This document shows positions 14,712-22,816 of a stretch of DNA of 24,611 nucleotides, one piece after another; position 1 is the stretch's first letter, and every line of letters starts with the position of its first letter. The notes beneath the pieces were generated by a model, which saw nothing but the letters and a program-made list of their open reading frames with translations, did not search any database and was not told where the DNA came from. Location of the stretch: NCBI RefSeq assembly GCF_946998875.1, contig NZ_CAMQAY010000018.1:1-24611 (forward strand). Direction: 5' to 3'. Source of the stretch: an uncultured Peptoniphilus sp. (GTDB lineage: Bacteria > Bacillota > Clostridia > Tissierellales > Peptoniphilaceae). The position numbers and the translations under genes are program-made.

Positions 14712-17015
14712 TTGCCAAAAATATTAAGAAAAAAAGAACTTGCGCCAAATATTTATTTATTTGACATATATGCACCTAAAATTGCAGCTTCTGCAAAGCC
14801 AGGTCAATTTATTATTTTAATAGCAGACAAATATTCCGAGAGAATTCCTCTCACAATTTCTGATTACAATGTAGAAAGAGGCAGCGTGCAAATAGTTGTA
14901 CAAGCTTCTGGTGAATCTACAAAAAAAATTGCAGCCTTTGAAGAAGGAGAAAGCTTTAAAGATTTTGTTGGGCCTCTTGGTCACGCATCTGATTTTTGCC
15001 AGATGGACCTTGACTCTTTAAAGGACAAAAAATACCTATTCGTTGCTGGCGGCGTTGGAACTGCACCAGTTTATCCTCAAGCAAAATTTTTTAAGGACCA
15101 TGGACTTCACTGCGACATTATCATTGGAGCAAAGTCCAAGGAATTTGTAATCCTAGAAGATGAATTAAAATCTGTCTGCGACAATTTATACATAGCAACA
15201 GATGATGGTTCTTACGGTTTTAAGGGCCTAGTTACTGATAAAATCGCAGATCTAATTGAAAATGAAAATAAAAAGTACGATCATGTGGTTTCCATTGGAC
15301 CTATGATTATGATGAAGTTTGTTTGTTTAACTACAAAAAAATACAATCTTCCAACTACAGTTTCCCTTAACCCAATAATGGTTGATGGAACTGGCATGTG
15401 TGGAGCTTGTCGTGTAAGCATTGGCGGCAAAACTAAATTTGCCTGTGTTGATGGACCAGAATTTGACGGCCACCTAGTTGACTTTGATTCTGCAATGAAA
15501 AGGCAAAGACAATATGTAGGCAATAAGAAGACTTATGCAATAGCCGACCACCACTGCACAATGGATCTTGCAGTTTCTGACCACTTGGCAGAAGGTCCTC
15601 ATGATCAAGAAAAAGATGGACTTGTAATAAAAAAAGCTGAAGATAGATTTAAGCGCGTGCCAATTGCTGAGCAAGCACCTGAAGAGAGAAATAAAAACTT
15701 TAAGGAAGTTTGTCTTGGCTACACAGCTGAAGAAGCTGTGGAAGAAGCAAGCAGATGTCTTAACTGCAAAAAGCCTGGCTGCGTTGGTGGCTGCCCTGTC
15801 TCCATTGACATACCTGGCTTTATAAAGGAAATTGCCAGCGGAAACTTCAAACAAGCCTACAAGGTTCTTTCCCTTTACACATCTCTACCTGCAGTTTGCG
15901 GAAGAGTTTGTCCACAAGAAACACAATGTGAAGAGAGATGCGTCCTTGTAAATCGTGGCGACTCTGTTTCCATAGGAAAGCTTGAAAGATTTACAGCAGA
16001 TTATGCAAGACGCCACCAAATAAAAGAAGTTGGCGAAATAAGAAAAGTAAATAAAAAAGTTGCCGTTGTTGGTGCAGGTCCTGCAGGACTTACTTGTGCA
16101 GGTGAACTTGCAAAAATGGGCTACGATGTGACAATTTTTGAAGCCCTTCAACAATCTGGCGGAGTTTTAATTTACGGCATACCAGAATTTAGACTTCCCG
16201 ATGAAGTTGTGGAATACGAAGTAGAAAATATTAAAAATCTCGGCGTAAAAATCGAAAACAACTTTGTCATTGGCAGAACTATGACTATTGACGACATAAT
16301 AAAAGAAGGCTACCAAGCAGTCTTTATAGGCTCTGGCGCAGGTCTTCCTAAATTTATGAATATACCTGGAGAAAACTTAAATGGAGTTTACTCTGCCAAT
16401 GAATTTTTGACAAGAAATAATTTAATGAGATCCTTTGACGAGGAATACGACACTCCGGTTAATGTTGGAGCAAAAGTTGCCGTAGTTGGCGGCGGTAATG
16501 TGGCTATGGATGCTGCAAGAGTTGCCAAGAGACTTGGCGCCGATGTCTCCATTGTCTATAGAAGAACTGAAAAGGAACTACCAGCAAGAGCTGAAGAAGT
16601 TCACCACGCAAAAGAAGAAGGCATCAAGTTTGAAATGCTAACTAACCCAGTAGAAATCCTTGGCGACGATGAGGGCTGGGTTAAGTCCCTTAAGTGCGTG
16701 AGAAATGAACTTGGAGAACCTGATTCATCTGGCAGAAGAAGACCAGTGCCAATTGAAGGTAGCGAATACGAAGAAGAATTCCAAACAGTTATCATGGCTC
16801 TTGGAACAAATCCAAATCCACTAATTTCTTCAACAACAAAAAATCTTGACATAGCAAAATGGGGCGGCATAATTGTAAATGAAGAATCACAAACATCTCG
16901 CCAAGAAATCTTTGCCGGCGGCGATGCAGTAACAGGTTCTGCCACAGTAATCCTTGCCATGGGCGCAGGAAAAAATGCAGCAAAATCAATTGACGAATTT
17001 TTGAGAAACAAATAA
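14712..17015 (+). CDS. Fused ferredoxin-NADP reductase-like (NfnA/SudB) and NADPH-dependent glutamate synthase-like (NfnB/GltA) flavoprotein
   Basis: One polypeptide of about 767 residues joins two proteins usually encoded separately. Residues 1-275 are the FNR/dihydroorotate dehydrogenase B-like half. It has an FAD-binding RIPLTISD (about 44-51), an NAD(P) loop AGGVGTAPVYPQAK, and an iron-sulphur loop DGTGMCGACRV with a third Cys in KFACVDGPE. The second half has Cys sets CLNCKKPGCVGGCP and CGRVCPQETQCEERC for two [4Fe-4S] clusters, an FAD site VVGAGPAGLTCAGELA, an NADPH site VVGGGNVAMDAARVAK with YRR, and GGDAVTGSATVILAMG. It may be a bifurcating NADH-dependent ferredoxin:NADP+ oxidoreductase (Nfn) or a sulphide dehydrogenase-type enzyme. 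Glutamate synthase activity is unlikely without a large subunit. TTG 14712 has GGAG ten bases upstream; GTG 14703 is too close to it. Confidence 0.9.
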   Translation: MPKILRKKELAPNIYLFDIYAPKIAASAKPGQFIILIADKYSERIPLTISDYNVERGSVQIVVQASGESTKKIAAFEEGESFKDFVGPLGHASDFCQMDLDSLKDKKYLFVAGGVGTAPVYPQAKFFKDHGLHCDIIIGAKSKEFVILEDELKSVCDNLYIATDDGSYGFKGLVTDKIADLIENENKKYDHVVSIGPMIMMKFVCLTTKKYNLPTTVSLNPIMVDGTGMCGACRVSIGGKTKFACVDGPEFDGHLVDFDSAMKRQRQYVGNKKTYAIADHHCTMDLAVSDHLAEGPHDQEKDGLVIKKAEDRFKRVPIAEQAPEERNKNFKEVCLGYTAEEAVEEASRCLNCKKPGCVGGCPVSIDIPGFIKEIASGNFKQAYKVLSLYTSLPAVCGRVCPQETQCEERCVLVNRGDSVSIGKLERFTADYARRHQIKEVGEIRKVNKKVAVVGAGPAGLTCAGELAKMGYDVTIFEALQQSGGVLIYGIPEFRLPDEVVEYEVENIKNLGVKIENNFVIGRTMTIDDIIKEGYQAVFIGSGAGLPKFMNIPGENLNGVYSANEFLTRNNLMRSFDEEYDTPVNVGAKVAVVGGGNVAMDAARVAKRLGADVSIVYRRTEKELPARAEEVHHAKEEGIKFEMLTNPVEILGDDEGWVKSLKCVRNELGEPDSSGRRRPVPIEGSEYEEEFQTVIMALGTNPNPLISSTTKNLDIAKWGGIIVNEESQTSRQEIFAGGDAVTGSATVILAMGAGKNAAKSIDEFLRNK

Positions 17016-17033
17016 TTTTATAAAAAAATTTTT

Positions 17034-17067
17034 AGGGAAGAGTTTTGCTCTTCCCTATTTCTTTTCT
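17034..17067 (+). terminator. Bidirectional terminator between the flavoprotein and cupin genes
   Basis: AGGGAAGAG (17034-17042), loop TTTTG and CTCTTCCCT (17048-17056) form a perfect 9-bp hairpin. It is followed by a T-rich tract on the plus strand and AAAAATTTTTTT reading on the minus strand, so it can serve both convergent genes. Confidence 0.85.
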
Positions 17068-17074
17068 CTTAAAT

Positions 17075-17380
17075 TTATTTTTTAAAAATGCAAAGCCATA
17101 CTGCTCTATCTTGACTCCTTACCCTGTGAATTTGGTGAGGTCTTATCTCTAACGTGTCTCCCTTTTCTAAACTTATAATCCTTCCATCATCGTATTCTAT
17201 CTCAGCCACGCCGCCAATGAGAATTACAATTTCAAGCTCATCTTGGTCATAAAAACCTGTGATCTGATTGAGTGACATAGTCCTAATAATTTTTAGACTC
17301 TCATCTTCATAAATTTTTTCTTCAATTTCCCTATCCTTTGAAAATTTTAAATTTTTAAAAACATTGTATAAGTCTTTCAT
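17075..17380 (-). CDS. Small single-domain cupin protein
   Basis: This 101-residue protein folds as one beta-barrel by pattern. The first cupin motif is GFYDQDELEIVILIGGVAEI and the second is GDTLEIRPHQIHRV, where two histidines sit at usual metal-ligand positions. The first motif lacks the HxH pair and has acidic residues instead, so any metal site is atypical. Small cupins bind sugars or act as isomerases or sensors; no specific substrate can be given. TATAAT ends 6 bases before the ATG and no well-spaced SD is present, so it may be translated from a leaderless message. Terminators lie on both sides, so it is a single-gene unit. Confidence 0.7.
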   Translation of the reverse strand: MKDLYNVFKNLKFSKDREIEEKIYEDESLKIIRTMSLNQITGFYDQDELEIVILIGGVAEIEYDDGRIISLEKGDTLEIRPHQIHRVRSQDRAVWLCIFKK

Positions 17381-17404
17381 AAATTTATTATAACACCCCT
17401 CTTG

Positions 17405-17435
17405 TAAAAAAAGACATCCAAGCCAAGGGGCGTCT
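17405..17435 (-). terminator. Probable terminator after the DsbA-like gene
   Basis: On the minus strand AGAC (17435-17432) and GTCT (17415-17412) close an imperfect hairpin with inner CC/GG pairs. It is followed by seven T. The stem is weak but the placement, just past the stop at 17448, is right. Confidence 0.45.
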
Positions 17436-17447
17436 CCTTTAAAAATT

Positions 17448-18254
17448 CTATTTTAATTTTAAAATTTCAAAAGCATTGGTCTTGTGGACAAAAACTTTTT
17501 TATTTTCTATTAGTTCCTCTAATTTATTTTCCTCGCCAAAAACTATTTTTATTTCATCTTTTAGGACCAAGTCGTAGGTCCTTATATAGTCCAAAATTTT
17601 TTCTTCTTCTGATAAATTTTCCTCTCTCTCCTCTAGGTCCAAATTTTCCAAGAAAAATTCCTCAATTCTTCCAAAGTCCATAATATTTTGAAGGACACGA
17701 TTATTTTCTGTAATCAAAAATCCCGGCAGCTTTTTTATCCTGTAGTCAAAGGCTTCCATCCTGTTGGCAAGAAAAACTTCCTGGCTATTTTCATAATTAA
17801 AGACAAATTCATCAAAGTCCACCTTAAAACTTTTTAAAATTTCCCTTTCCACATCTAAGTCATAAATATTTTTCCCAAAAATTATTGCCTCTTCCAAAAT
17901 TTTTTTCATGTAGGCAGATGAATTTTCCTCGTCAATTTCCTTAAAGGCTAGAAAATATTTATCTAGTGGATAGGAGGACTTGTAGTCTTCTGTAAAAAGT
18001 TCTGGCACAGATTTAAAGCCTGGCATCTTTGTAATAGTCCCCGCCGCCCTATACATGTCGTACAAAATTTTATTGCCCAGCTCTAGGGAATTCTTCTCCC
18101 TAAAGTTTTTAGGTAGAAATTCTTCATAATTTCCAATTAGTCCTCCCATGATAAATTCGTAGCTGAAATTTTTATATTTTCTCTCAAATTTTCTAAGAAG
18201 GGGAAATAGTCCCCACAAGAAGGGATCCAAGACATCAGTAAATATTTTTAACAT
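17448..18254 (-). CDS. DsbA/SpxH-like thioredoxin-fold protein lacking the CxxC cysteines
   Basis: A 268-residue cytoplasmic protein with no signal peptide or membrane segment, starting at ATG 18254 behind GAGG. The N-terminus LKIFTDVLDPFLWGLFPLLR matches the first strand and active-site helix of DsbA-family proteins such as FrnE and the ClpXP adaptor SpxH (YjbH), which read like TDxxCPxCW. Here the two cysteines are Asp10 and Leu13. The middle helical part (about 90-150) and MEAFDYRIKKLPGFLI (about 167-182), ending in a cis-Pro-type LPGF before a strand, fit the rest of the fold. The C-terminal about 80 residues are very acidic. Redox catalysis seems impossible; an adaptor or binding role is inferred. 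It stands alone between terminators. Confidence 0.6.
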   Translation of the reverse strand: MLKIFTDVLDPFLWGLFPLLRKFERKYKNFSYEFIMGGLIGNYEEFLPKNFREKNSLELGNKILYDMYRAAGTITKMPGFKSVPELFTEDYKSSYPLDKYFLAFKEIDEENSSAYMKKILEEAIIFGKNIYDLDVEREILKSFKVDFDEFVFNYENSQEVFLANRMEAFDYRIKKLPGFLITENNRVLQNIMDFGRIEEFFLENLDLEEREENLSEEEKILDYIRTYDLVLKDEIKIVFGEENKLEELIENKKVFVHKTNAFEILKLK

Positions 18255-18293
18255 AGTAACCTCGTAATTAATAATTTTTCTTTTATTCTATCA

Positions 18294-18319
18294 TAAAAAA
18301 AGAGGGGAGACCCCTCTTT
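18294..18319 (-). terminator. Terminator of the NlpC/P60 gene
   Basis: AAAGAGGGG (18299-18307), loop AGA and CCCCTCTTT (18311-18319) form a perfect 9-bp hairpin. On the minus strand it runs into seven T, two bases past the stop at 18321. Confidence 0.9.
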
Positions 18320-18320
18320 C

Positions 18321-19757
18321 TCATATATCTAAAATTCTAAGTGCCTTGTAGCCGCTCTTCCTAAGAGGAGCAACACGAACGCCAGCTTGTGGCACAGACT
18401 CAACTACCTTTCCGTCGCCAAGGTATATCATAATGTGGGAGCCAGCCTTGTTTAAAAGGTCTCCTCTTCTCAAGTCTTTCATTGGAATTTCTTTGACAGC
18501 AGGGCTTCCTTCAATTAGCCAAGAGTAGGCAGGCGCAAGATCAAAGCCAGCAACATCAGCTGCAGCTCCAACTAAGCCTGAACAATCATATTGATCATAA
18601 GAGAAACCTTGTACGCTTAGGGCATAATTTATCATGTGCTCTATTTTTTCATTGTAATTTTGTGGAGAAGTGGCATACCACCAATTGAATCCAATGTTTT
18701 TCCCCTTTTTTGCAAGATTATAGACTTGATTTTTATCTGCAGTGAAATTTACAAGATCAGAATTATTTCCATAGTTTATTTCATATCTTTCTTCTATTGG
18801 GGCATTAAAAATATAAGATACATTTTCGTATTTTTTGTCAAGATTAACAAGCTCCATGTATTTTATTTCGTAAACATTATTAAAGCCGCTTAATTTTTTT
18901 GCCCTTGCATAAGGTATAAAAATATTTTTCTTAAACCAATTATTTAAATAGGACTGACTCATGCTTACATCATTGCCATCAATGCCAAGGCTTTTATTTT
19001 TTAAAACACTATAGTTCATGTAAATGAGAGCAGTGTCCTTTGCAAGGTTAATGGAATCTCCACATTCCTTAAAGCTAGTAATTTTAGAATTTTTTATTTC
19101 TGCCACATAGCCTGGCATAAGGTTTAACTTTCTTGGGCTTCCGCTAGCAGGAATGTAGCAAAAAGAATTTTCCAAGCCTAAAATCTCTACAGAAAGATCC
19201 TTACTTTCTTCAGTTTTTGGAAGTTCTTCACTTGTAGTTTTTACCTTTTCGCTACTAGAAAGCTGTGGATTAATAATTACACACTTGTCCTTATTGTCAT
19301 AGTCCACCATAAAATCAAGGGCGGAGGCTAAGTCGCGAAGCTTGAAATAATTATTTCCATCAATATTGTATCCGCCTATTTTTATTTCCTTGCCGTCTAC
19401 AAAAATCTTTTGCCTCGTCTCATAGGCATCCTTGTCTCCATAAATTTTCTTTACCATTTCTAGAGCGTCAAAATCAGCATATTTTTTTCCAGTGTTAATA
19501 AATACTGCGTCCTTACTTTCATCGTATTTCACATCAAACTTCTTCACTGTGTTATTCATATAATTTGCCAGTGTTCGAAGCTTAAAGTAATTGTAGTCAT
19601 TGATGTTGTAAGTTGAGAAGGGTAGTGTTCTCTCCTCTCCATCGGGGTCAATGATCTTCATGTAAGAATCATTGTTGGGAGAAGCTGAAATTGCAAAAGC
19701 TCCCTGTGGCAGCAAAATTGATAAAAATAAAGTCAATAACAATAAAATTTTTTTCAT
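18321..19757 (-). CDS. Secreted NlpC/P60 peptidase with N-terminal stalk (copper amine oxidase-like) repeats
   Basis: A 478-residue exported protein. Residues 1-22 are a signal peptide ending QGAFA. Two stalk-type repeats follow, YNINDYNYFKLRTLANYM (50-67) and YNIDGNNYFKLRDLASALDF (130-149), a pattern common in Firmicutes wall proteins. A Ser/Glu/Lys linker spans 165-190. Residues about 190-365 are an unrecognised domain. The C-terminal NlpC/P60 domain (about 370-478) has catalytic Cys392 in YDCSGLVGAA and His441 in AGSHIMIYLGDGK. The family's third polar residue is not obvious (VVESVPQAG follows). Such enzymes cleave peptidoglycan stem-peptide bonds. The start at 19757 has AAGGAG seven bases upstream. 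It is a single-gene unit with its own promoter and terminator. Confidence 0.88.
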   Translation of the reverse strand: MKKILLLLTLFLSILLPQGAFAISASPNNDSYMKIIDPDGEERTLPFSTYNINDYNYFKLRTLANYMNNTVKKFDVKYDESKDAVFINTGKKYADFDALEMVKKIYGDKDAYETRQKIFVDGKEIKIGGYNIDGNNYFKLRDLASALDFMVDYDNKDKCVIINPQLSSSEKVKTTSEELPKTEESKDLSVEILGLENSFCYIPASGSPRKLNLMPGYVAEIKNSKITSFKECGDSINLAKDTALIYMNYSVLKNKSLGIDGNDVSMSQSYLNNWFKKNIFIPYARAKKLSGFNNVYEIKYMELVNLDKKYENVSYIFNAPIEERYEINYGNNSDLVNFTADKNQVYNLAKKGKNIGFNWWYATSPQNYNEKIEHMINYALSVQGFSYDQYDCSGLVGAAADVAGFDLAPAYSWLIEGSPAVKEIPMKDLRRGDLLNKAGSHIMIYLGDGKVVESVPQAGVRVAPLRKSGYKALRILDI

Positions 19758-19789
19758 ATCTAACTCCTTATAATTATTCTCTTACTTAT

Positions 19790-19817
19790 ATTCTATCATT
19801 TAAAACTCTAATGTAAA
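19790..19817 (-). promoter_or_regulatory. Promoter of the NlpC/P60 gene
   Basis: On the minus strand TTTACA (19817-19812), a 16-bp spacer and TAGAAT (19795-19790) with an extended -10 TGA just before it. The leader to the ATG is about 26 nt and contains the SD AAGGAG. The following 19818-20014 is plain AT-rich sequence in which I see nothing. Confidence 0.55.
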
Positions 19818-20014
19818 TTTGAAAAGAGGAATAAAACTCTTGTGGAATTTATAAAAAAATATGCAATAAAATTTTTTTATAAGAGATTAATCTTTTGCCC
19901 AAATAGGAACTCTTTTTTGCAAAATTTTAATTTTATATTTCCTAATTACTACTAATGGATTAAAAAAATAGCTTAAATATGAATTATTTATCTTTTTGTA
20001 AAATTTAAAGGAAA

Positions 20015-20065
20015 ACCCAATATCTTGTTTTCATTCTTTAATTTCCCTACTATATGTAGTATAAT
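20015..20065 (+). promoter_or_regulatory. Tandem NrdR boxes and promoter of nrdDG
   Basis: Two sites fit the NrdR consensus (acaCwATATwTwGtgt type). Box 1 is ACCCAATATCTTGTTT (20015-20030). Box 2 is CTACTATATGTAGTAT (20047-20062). Their centres are 32 bp apart, three helical turns, the spacing known for NrdR operators. The -10 TATAAT (20060-20065) overlaps the edge of box 2, so binding would block RNA polymerase. The -35 is not convincing. Confidence 0.7.
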
Positions 20066-20110
20066 TATATCTATCGAAAATAATTATATTAATTAGAAAG
20101 GATGGGTAAA

Positions 20111-22234
20111 ATGCCACAAGTTATTAAGAGAAATGGCAAAAAAGTTGATTTCAATCGAGATAAAATTGTAATCGCCATAGAAAAAGCCATGCACTCAAGT
20201 TCTGGTGTATATGTAGAAAACCAGGCACTAGAAATTGCAAAGGAAATTGAAGCCCTTGCAAACAATAAGGAACTTCCTCTTTCAATTTACGACATAGAAA
20301 GCGAAGTTTATTACCGCTTAATTCAAAATGACAATCCTGCCACTGCAAGAGCCTACGAATCTTACAAAGCTGTTCAACAATATAAGCGTGAACAAAATAC
20401 TACTGATGAGGGCATACTTGGTCTTTTAAATGAAACTAATGAAGACTTAATGGACGAAAACTCAAATAAAAATGCCATCATCGCCTCTACTCAAAGAGAT
20501 TTAATAGCAGGCGAAGTGTCAAAAGACATTGCCAAGAGAAAAATGATTCCTGCAGATTTAGTTGAGGCACATGAATCAGGTGCCATTCACATTCACGACA
20601 TGGATTATTTTATCCAACCTATTTTTAACTGCTGTCTAGTCAACATGAAGGACATGCTTGACAATGGAACTGTTGTCAATGGAAAGATGATAGAAACTCC
20701 AAAATCCTTCCAAGTTGCCTGCAATGTTATGACACAAATTATTGCACAAATTGCATCAAACCAATACGGCGGACAAAGTATTAACATATCTTGTCTAGGC
20801 AAATACTTAAGAAAATCCTATGAAAAGAATTTAAATCTTTCCCTAGATACTCTAGGCGACATAGAACTTGCTGAAAAAATGGCAGACAAAATGACTAAAA
20901 AGGATCTTGAAAGTGGAATTCAAACTATTCAATATCAAATAAACACTCTCATGACTTCCAATGGTCAAGCACCTTTCGTTACACTTTTCATGTGGCTTGA
21001 AGACAATGACCAATATGTTGACGAAGTTGCCATGATTATCGAAGAAATTTTGAAGCAAAGAATTCAAGGCATAAAAAATGATGCCGGTGTATATGTTACT
21101 CCAGCCTTCCCTAAATTAATTTATGTACTTGACGAAAACAACGTCAACAAGGATTCAAAATATTATTATTTGACTTCCCTTGCCATTAGATGTACTGCAA
21201 AGAGAATGTACCCAGACTACATCTCTGCAAAGAAAATGCGTGCCAACTACGAAGGCAATGTATTCTCTCCAATGGGCTGTCGTGCCTTCCTTCCTCCATA
21301 CAAGGACGAAAAGGGCAACTACAAGTTTGAAGGAAGATTTAACATGGGCGCTTGTTCCATTAACCTACCTCAAATTGGAATCTTAGCTGGTGGAGACGAA
21401 GAAAAATTCTTTGAAATCTTAGAAAAGAGATTAGATTTAGTAAAGAGAGTTGGACTTCTTCGCTACGAACACTTAAAGAAAGTATCTAGCGATTCATCTC
21501 CAATTCACTGGCAACATGGTGCCATAGCAAGACTTGGCAAACACGAGCCAATTGCACCACTACTAGAAAATGGTTACTCCACAGTTTCCCTTGGCTACAT
21601 TGGAATATATGAAGCAACTGTATTAACTAAGGGCGTAAGTCACACTGACAAGAAGGGCTATGCCTTTGCCATGAGAATCATGGATGCCCTAAACGATGCA
21701 GTAAAAAAATGGACTGCGGAATATGGAATTAAGTTCACACTTTATGCAACACCTGCAGAGTCACTTACACAAAGATTTGCCAACATTGACAAGGAAAGAT
21801 TTGGCATTATCGAAAATGTAACTGACAAGGGTTACTACATCAACTCCTTCCATGTTGATGTTCGTGAAAAAATTTCTGTCTTCGAAAAATTTGCCTTTGA
21901 AGCAAAATTCCAAGACAAGTCAACTGGCGGCTGCATCTCCTATGTAGAAATACCAAACATGGGTCACAACTTAGAGGCACTTGAAACAATAGTAAGATTT
22001 ATTTATGACAACATTCAATACGCAGAGTTCAACACAAAATCAGACTACTGCTCTGAATGTGGCTTTGATGGAGAAATAAAACTTAACGATGAAGGTCAGT
22101 GGGAATGTCCACAATGTCACAACACTGATAGGTCAACTCTTAGCGTTGTAAGAAGAACTTGTGGCTACCTTGGAGAAAACTTCTGGAACGAAGGCCGTAC
22201 AAAAGAAATCAACGCAAGGGTGCTACACATCTAA
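20111..22234 (+). CDS. nrdD: Anaerobic (class III) ribonucleoside-triphosphate reductase NrdD
   Basis: A 707-residue oxygen-sensitive enzyme that makes dNTPs from NTPs using a glycyl radical. An N-terminal ATP-cone (about 1-95, starting PQVIKRNGKKVDFNRDKI) gives allosteric control. The central NrdD barrel contains HIHDMDYFIQPIFNCC and NQYGGQSINISCL. The C-terminus has a zinc ribbon CSECGFDG...CPQCHN and the glycyl-radical loop RRTCGYLGENFW, with the radical on about Gly685. I chose ATG 20111 because AAGGA lies 8 bases upstream; ATG 20102 directly abuts the SD and would add only three residues. The NrdG activase gene overlaps its stop codon. Upstream NrdR boxes indicate dATP-responsive repression. 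Confidence 0.97.
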   Translation: MPQVIKRNGKKVDFNRDKIVIAIEKAMHSSSGVYVENQALEIAKEIEALANNKELPLSIYDIESEVYYRLIQNDNPATARAYESYKAVQQYKREQNTTDEGILGLLNETNEDLMDENSNKNAIIASTQRDLIAGEVSKDIAKRKMIPADLVEAHESGAIHIHDMDYFIQPIFNCCLVNMKDMLDNGTVVNGKMIETPKSFQVACNVMTQIIAQIASNQYGGQSINISCLGKYLRKSYEKNLNLSLDTLGDIELAEKMADKMTKKDLESGIQTIQYQINTLMTSNGQAPFVTLFMWLEDNDQYVDEVAMIIEEILKQRIQGIKNDAGVYVTPAFPKLIYVLDENNVNKDSKYYYLTSLAIRCTAKRMYPDYISAKKMRANYEGNVFSPMGCRAFLPPYKDEKGNYKFEGRFNMGACSINLPQIGILAGGDEEKFFEILEKRLDLVKRVGLLRYEHLKKVSSDSSPIHWQHGAIARLGKHEPIAPLLENGYSTVSLGYIGIYEATVLTKGVSHTDKKGYAFAMRIMDALNDAVKKWTAEYGIKFTLYATPAESLTQRFANIDKERFGIIENVTDKGYYINSFHVDVREKISVFEKFAFEAKFQDKSTGGCISYVEIPNMGHNLEALETIVRFIYDNIQYAEFNTKSDYCSECGFDGEIKLNDEGQWECPQCHNTDRSTLSVVRRTCGYLGENFWNEGRTKEINARVLHI

Positions 22235-22731
22235 TGAATTATGCGCAAATAAGAAAATATGATGTTGCAAATGGACCTGGCATAAGGACCACAATTTTTG
22301 TCACAGGTTGCACTCACAATTGTCACAACTGTTTTAACAAAGAATACCAAGACTTTAACTTTGGCGAACCTTGGACAGACAAGGAAACAAGAGAAGTCGT
22401 TGACTATTTAAAACTAGATGAAGTAAAGGGGCTTACGCTACTAGGCGGTGAGCCCTTTCAAAATGAAGTGGACCTCTTAAAAGTTATTCGTGACATAAAA
22501 AAAGAAGTCCAAAAGGAAATTTGGATCTTCTCTGGTTATACTTATGAAGAAATCTTAAGGGACAAAGATAAAAAAAACCTCTTAAAGGAATGTGACGTCC
22601 TTGTAGACGGAAGATTTGTAGAAGCCCTAAAGGATTTGAGTCTCAGGTTTCGCGGCTCATCCAACCAAAGGATAATCGACATAAAAAAATCCTTGGCTGC
22701 AAATAAAGTAGTTTTATTCGACTTAAAATAA
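22234..22731 (+). CDS. nrdG: Anaerobic ribonucleotide reductase activating protein NrdG (radical SAM)
   Basis: A 165-residue radical-SAM enzyme that installs the glycyl radical on NrdD using a [4Fe-4S] cluster and S-adenosylmethionine. The cluster motif is Cys26-x3-Cys30-x2-Cys33 in TGCTHNCHNCFN, and LLGGEPF is the SAM-contact segment. The real start is the ATG at 22234 that overlaps the nrdD stop (TAATG); a longer in-frame start inside nrdD is not supported. With only a distant AAGGGTG upstream, translation probably depends on coupling to nrdD. The length is normal for NrdG. Confidence 0.96.
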   Translation: MNYAQIRKYDVANGPGIRTTIFVTGCTHNCHNCFNKEYQDFNFGEPWTDKETREVVDYLKLDEVKGLTLLGGEPFQNEVDLLKVIRDIKKEVQKEIWIFSGYTYEEILRDKDKKNLLKECDVLVDGRFVEALKDLSLRFRGSSNQRIIDIKKSLAANKVVLFDLK

Positions 22732-22765
22732 TAACAAACTTAAATTTTTATAAAAAAGAAAAATT

Positions 22766-22808
22766 CCTCAGCTATGATGGTTAAACATCACTGCTGAGGT
22801 CTTTTTTT
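22766..22808 (+). terminator. Terminator of nrdDG, probably also serving the opposing array gene
   Basis: CCTCAGC (22766-22772) and GCTGAGG (22793-22799) plus inner ATGATG/CATCAC pairing form a long hairpin with a TCTTTTTTT tail on the plus strand. Reading on the minus strand the hairpin is followed by AATTTTTCTTTTTT, so it is likely bidirectional. Confidence 0.85.
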
Positions 22809-22816
22809 GTCCTTTT

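Noticed and set aside
15474..15854. Minus-strand frame of 126 codons, with similar ones at 16601-17011 and 15885-16154
   Set aside because: These are antisense shadows inside the well-supported flavoprotein gene and have no promoter or SD.
19805..19825. TTTCAAATTTACA before the NlpC/P60 gene as a Pho box
   Set aside because: Only one good hexamer is present and it is already accounted for as the -35 element. There is no 11-bp array.
19818..20014. Searched for a riboswitch or small RNA in this AT-rich stretch
   Set aside because: No stable hairpins, terminator-like structures or conserved-looking motifs were visible apart from the NrdR boxes further right.
22159..22233. Longer NrdG start inside nrdD
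   Set aside because: The extra 25 residues are an out-of-frame reading of the conserved glycyl-radical region of nrdD. The TAATG overlap start matches the family N-terminus.
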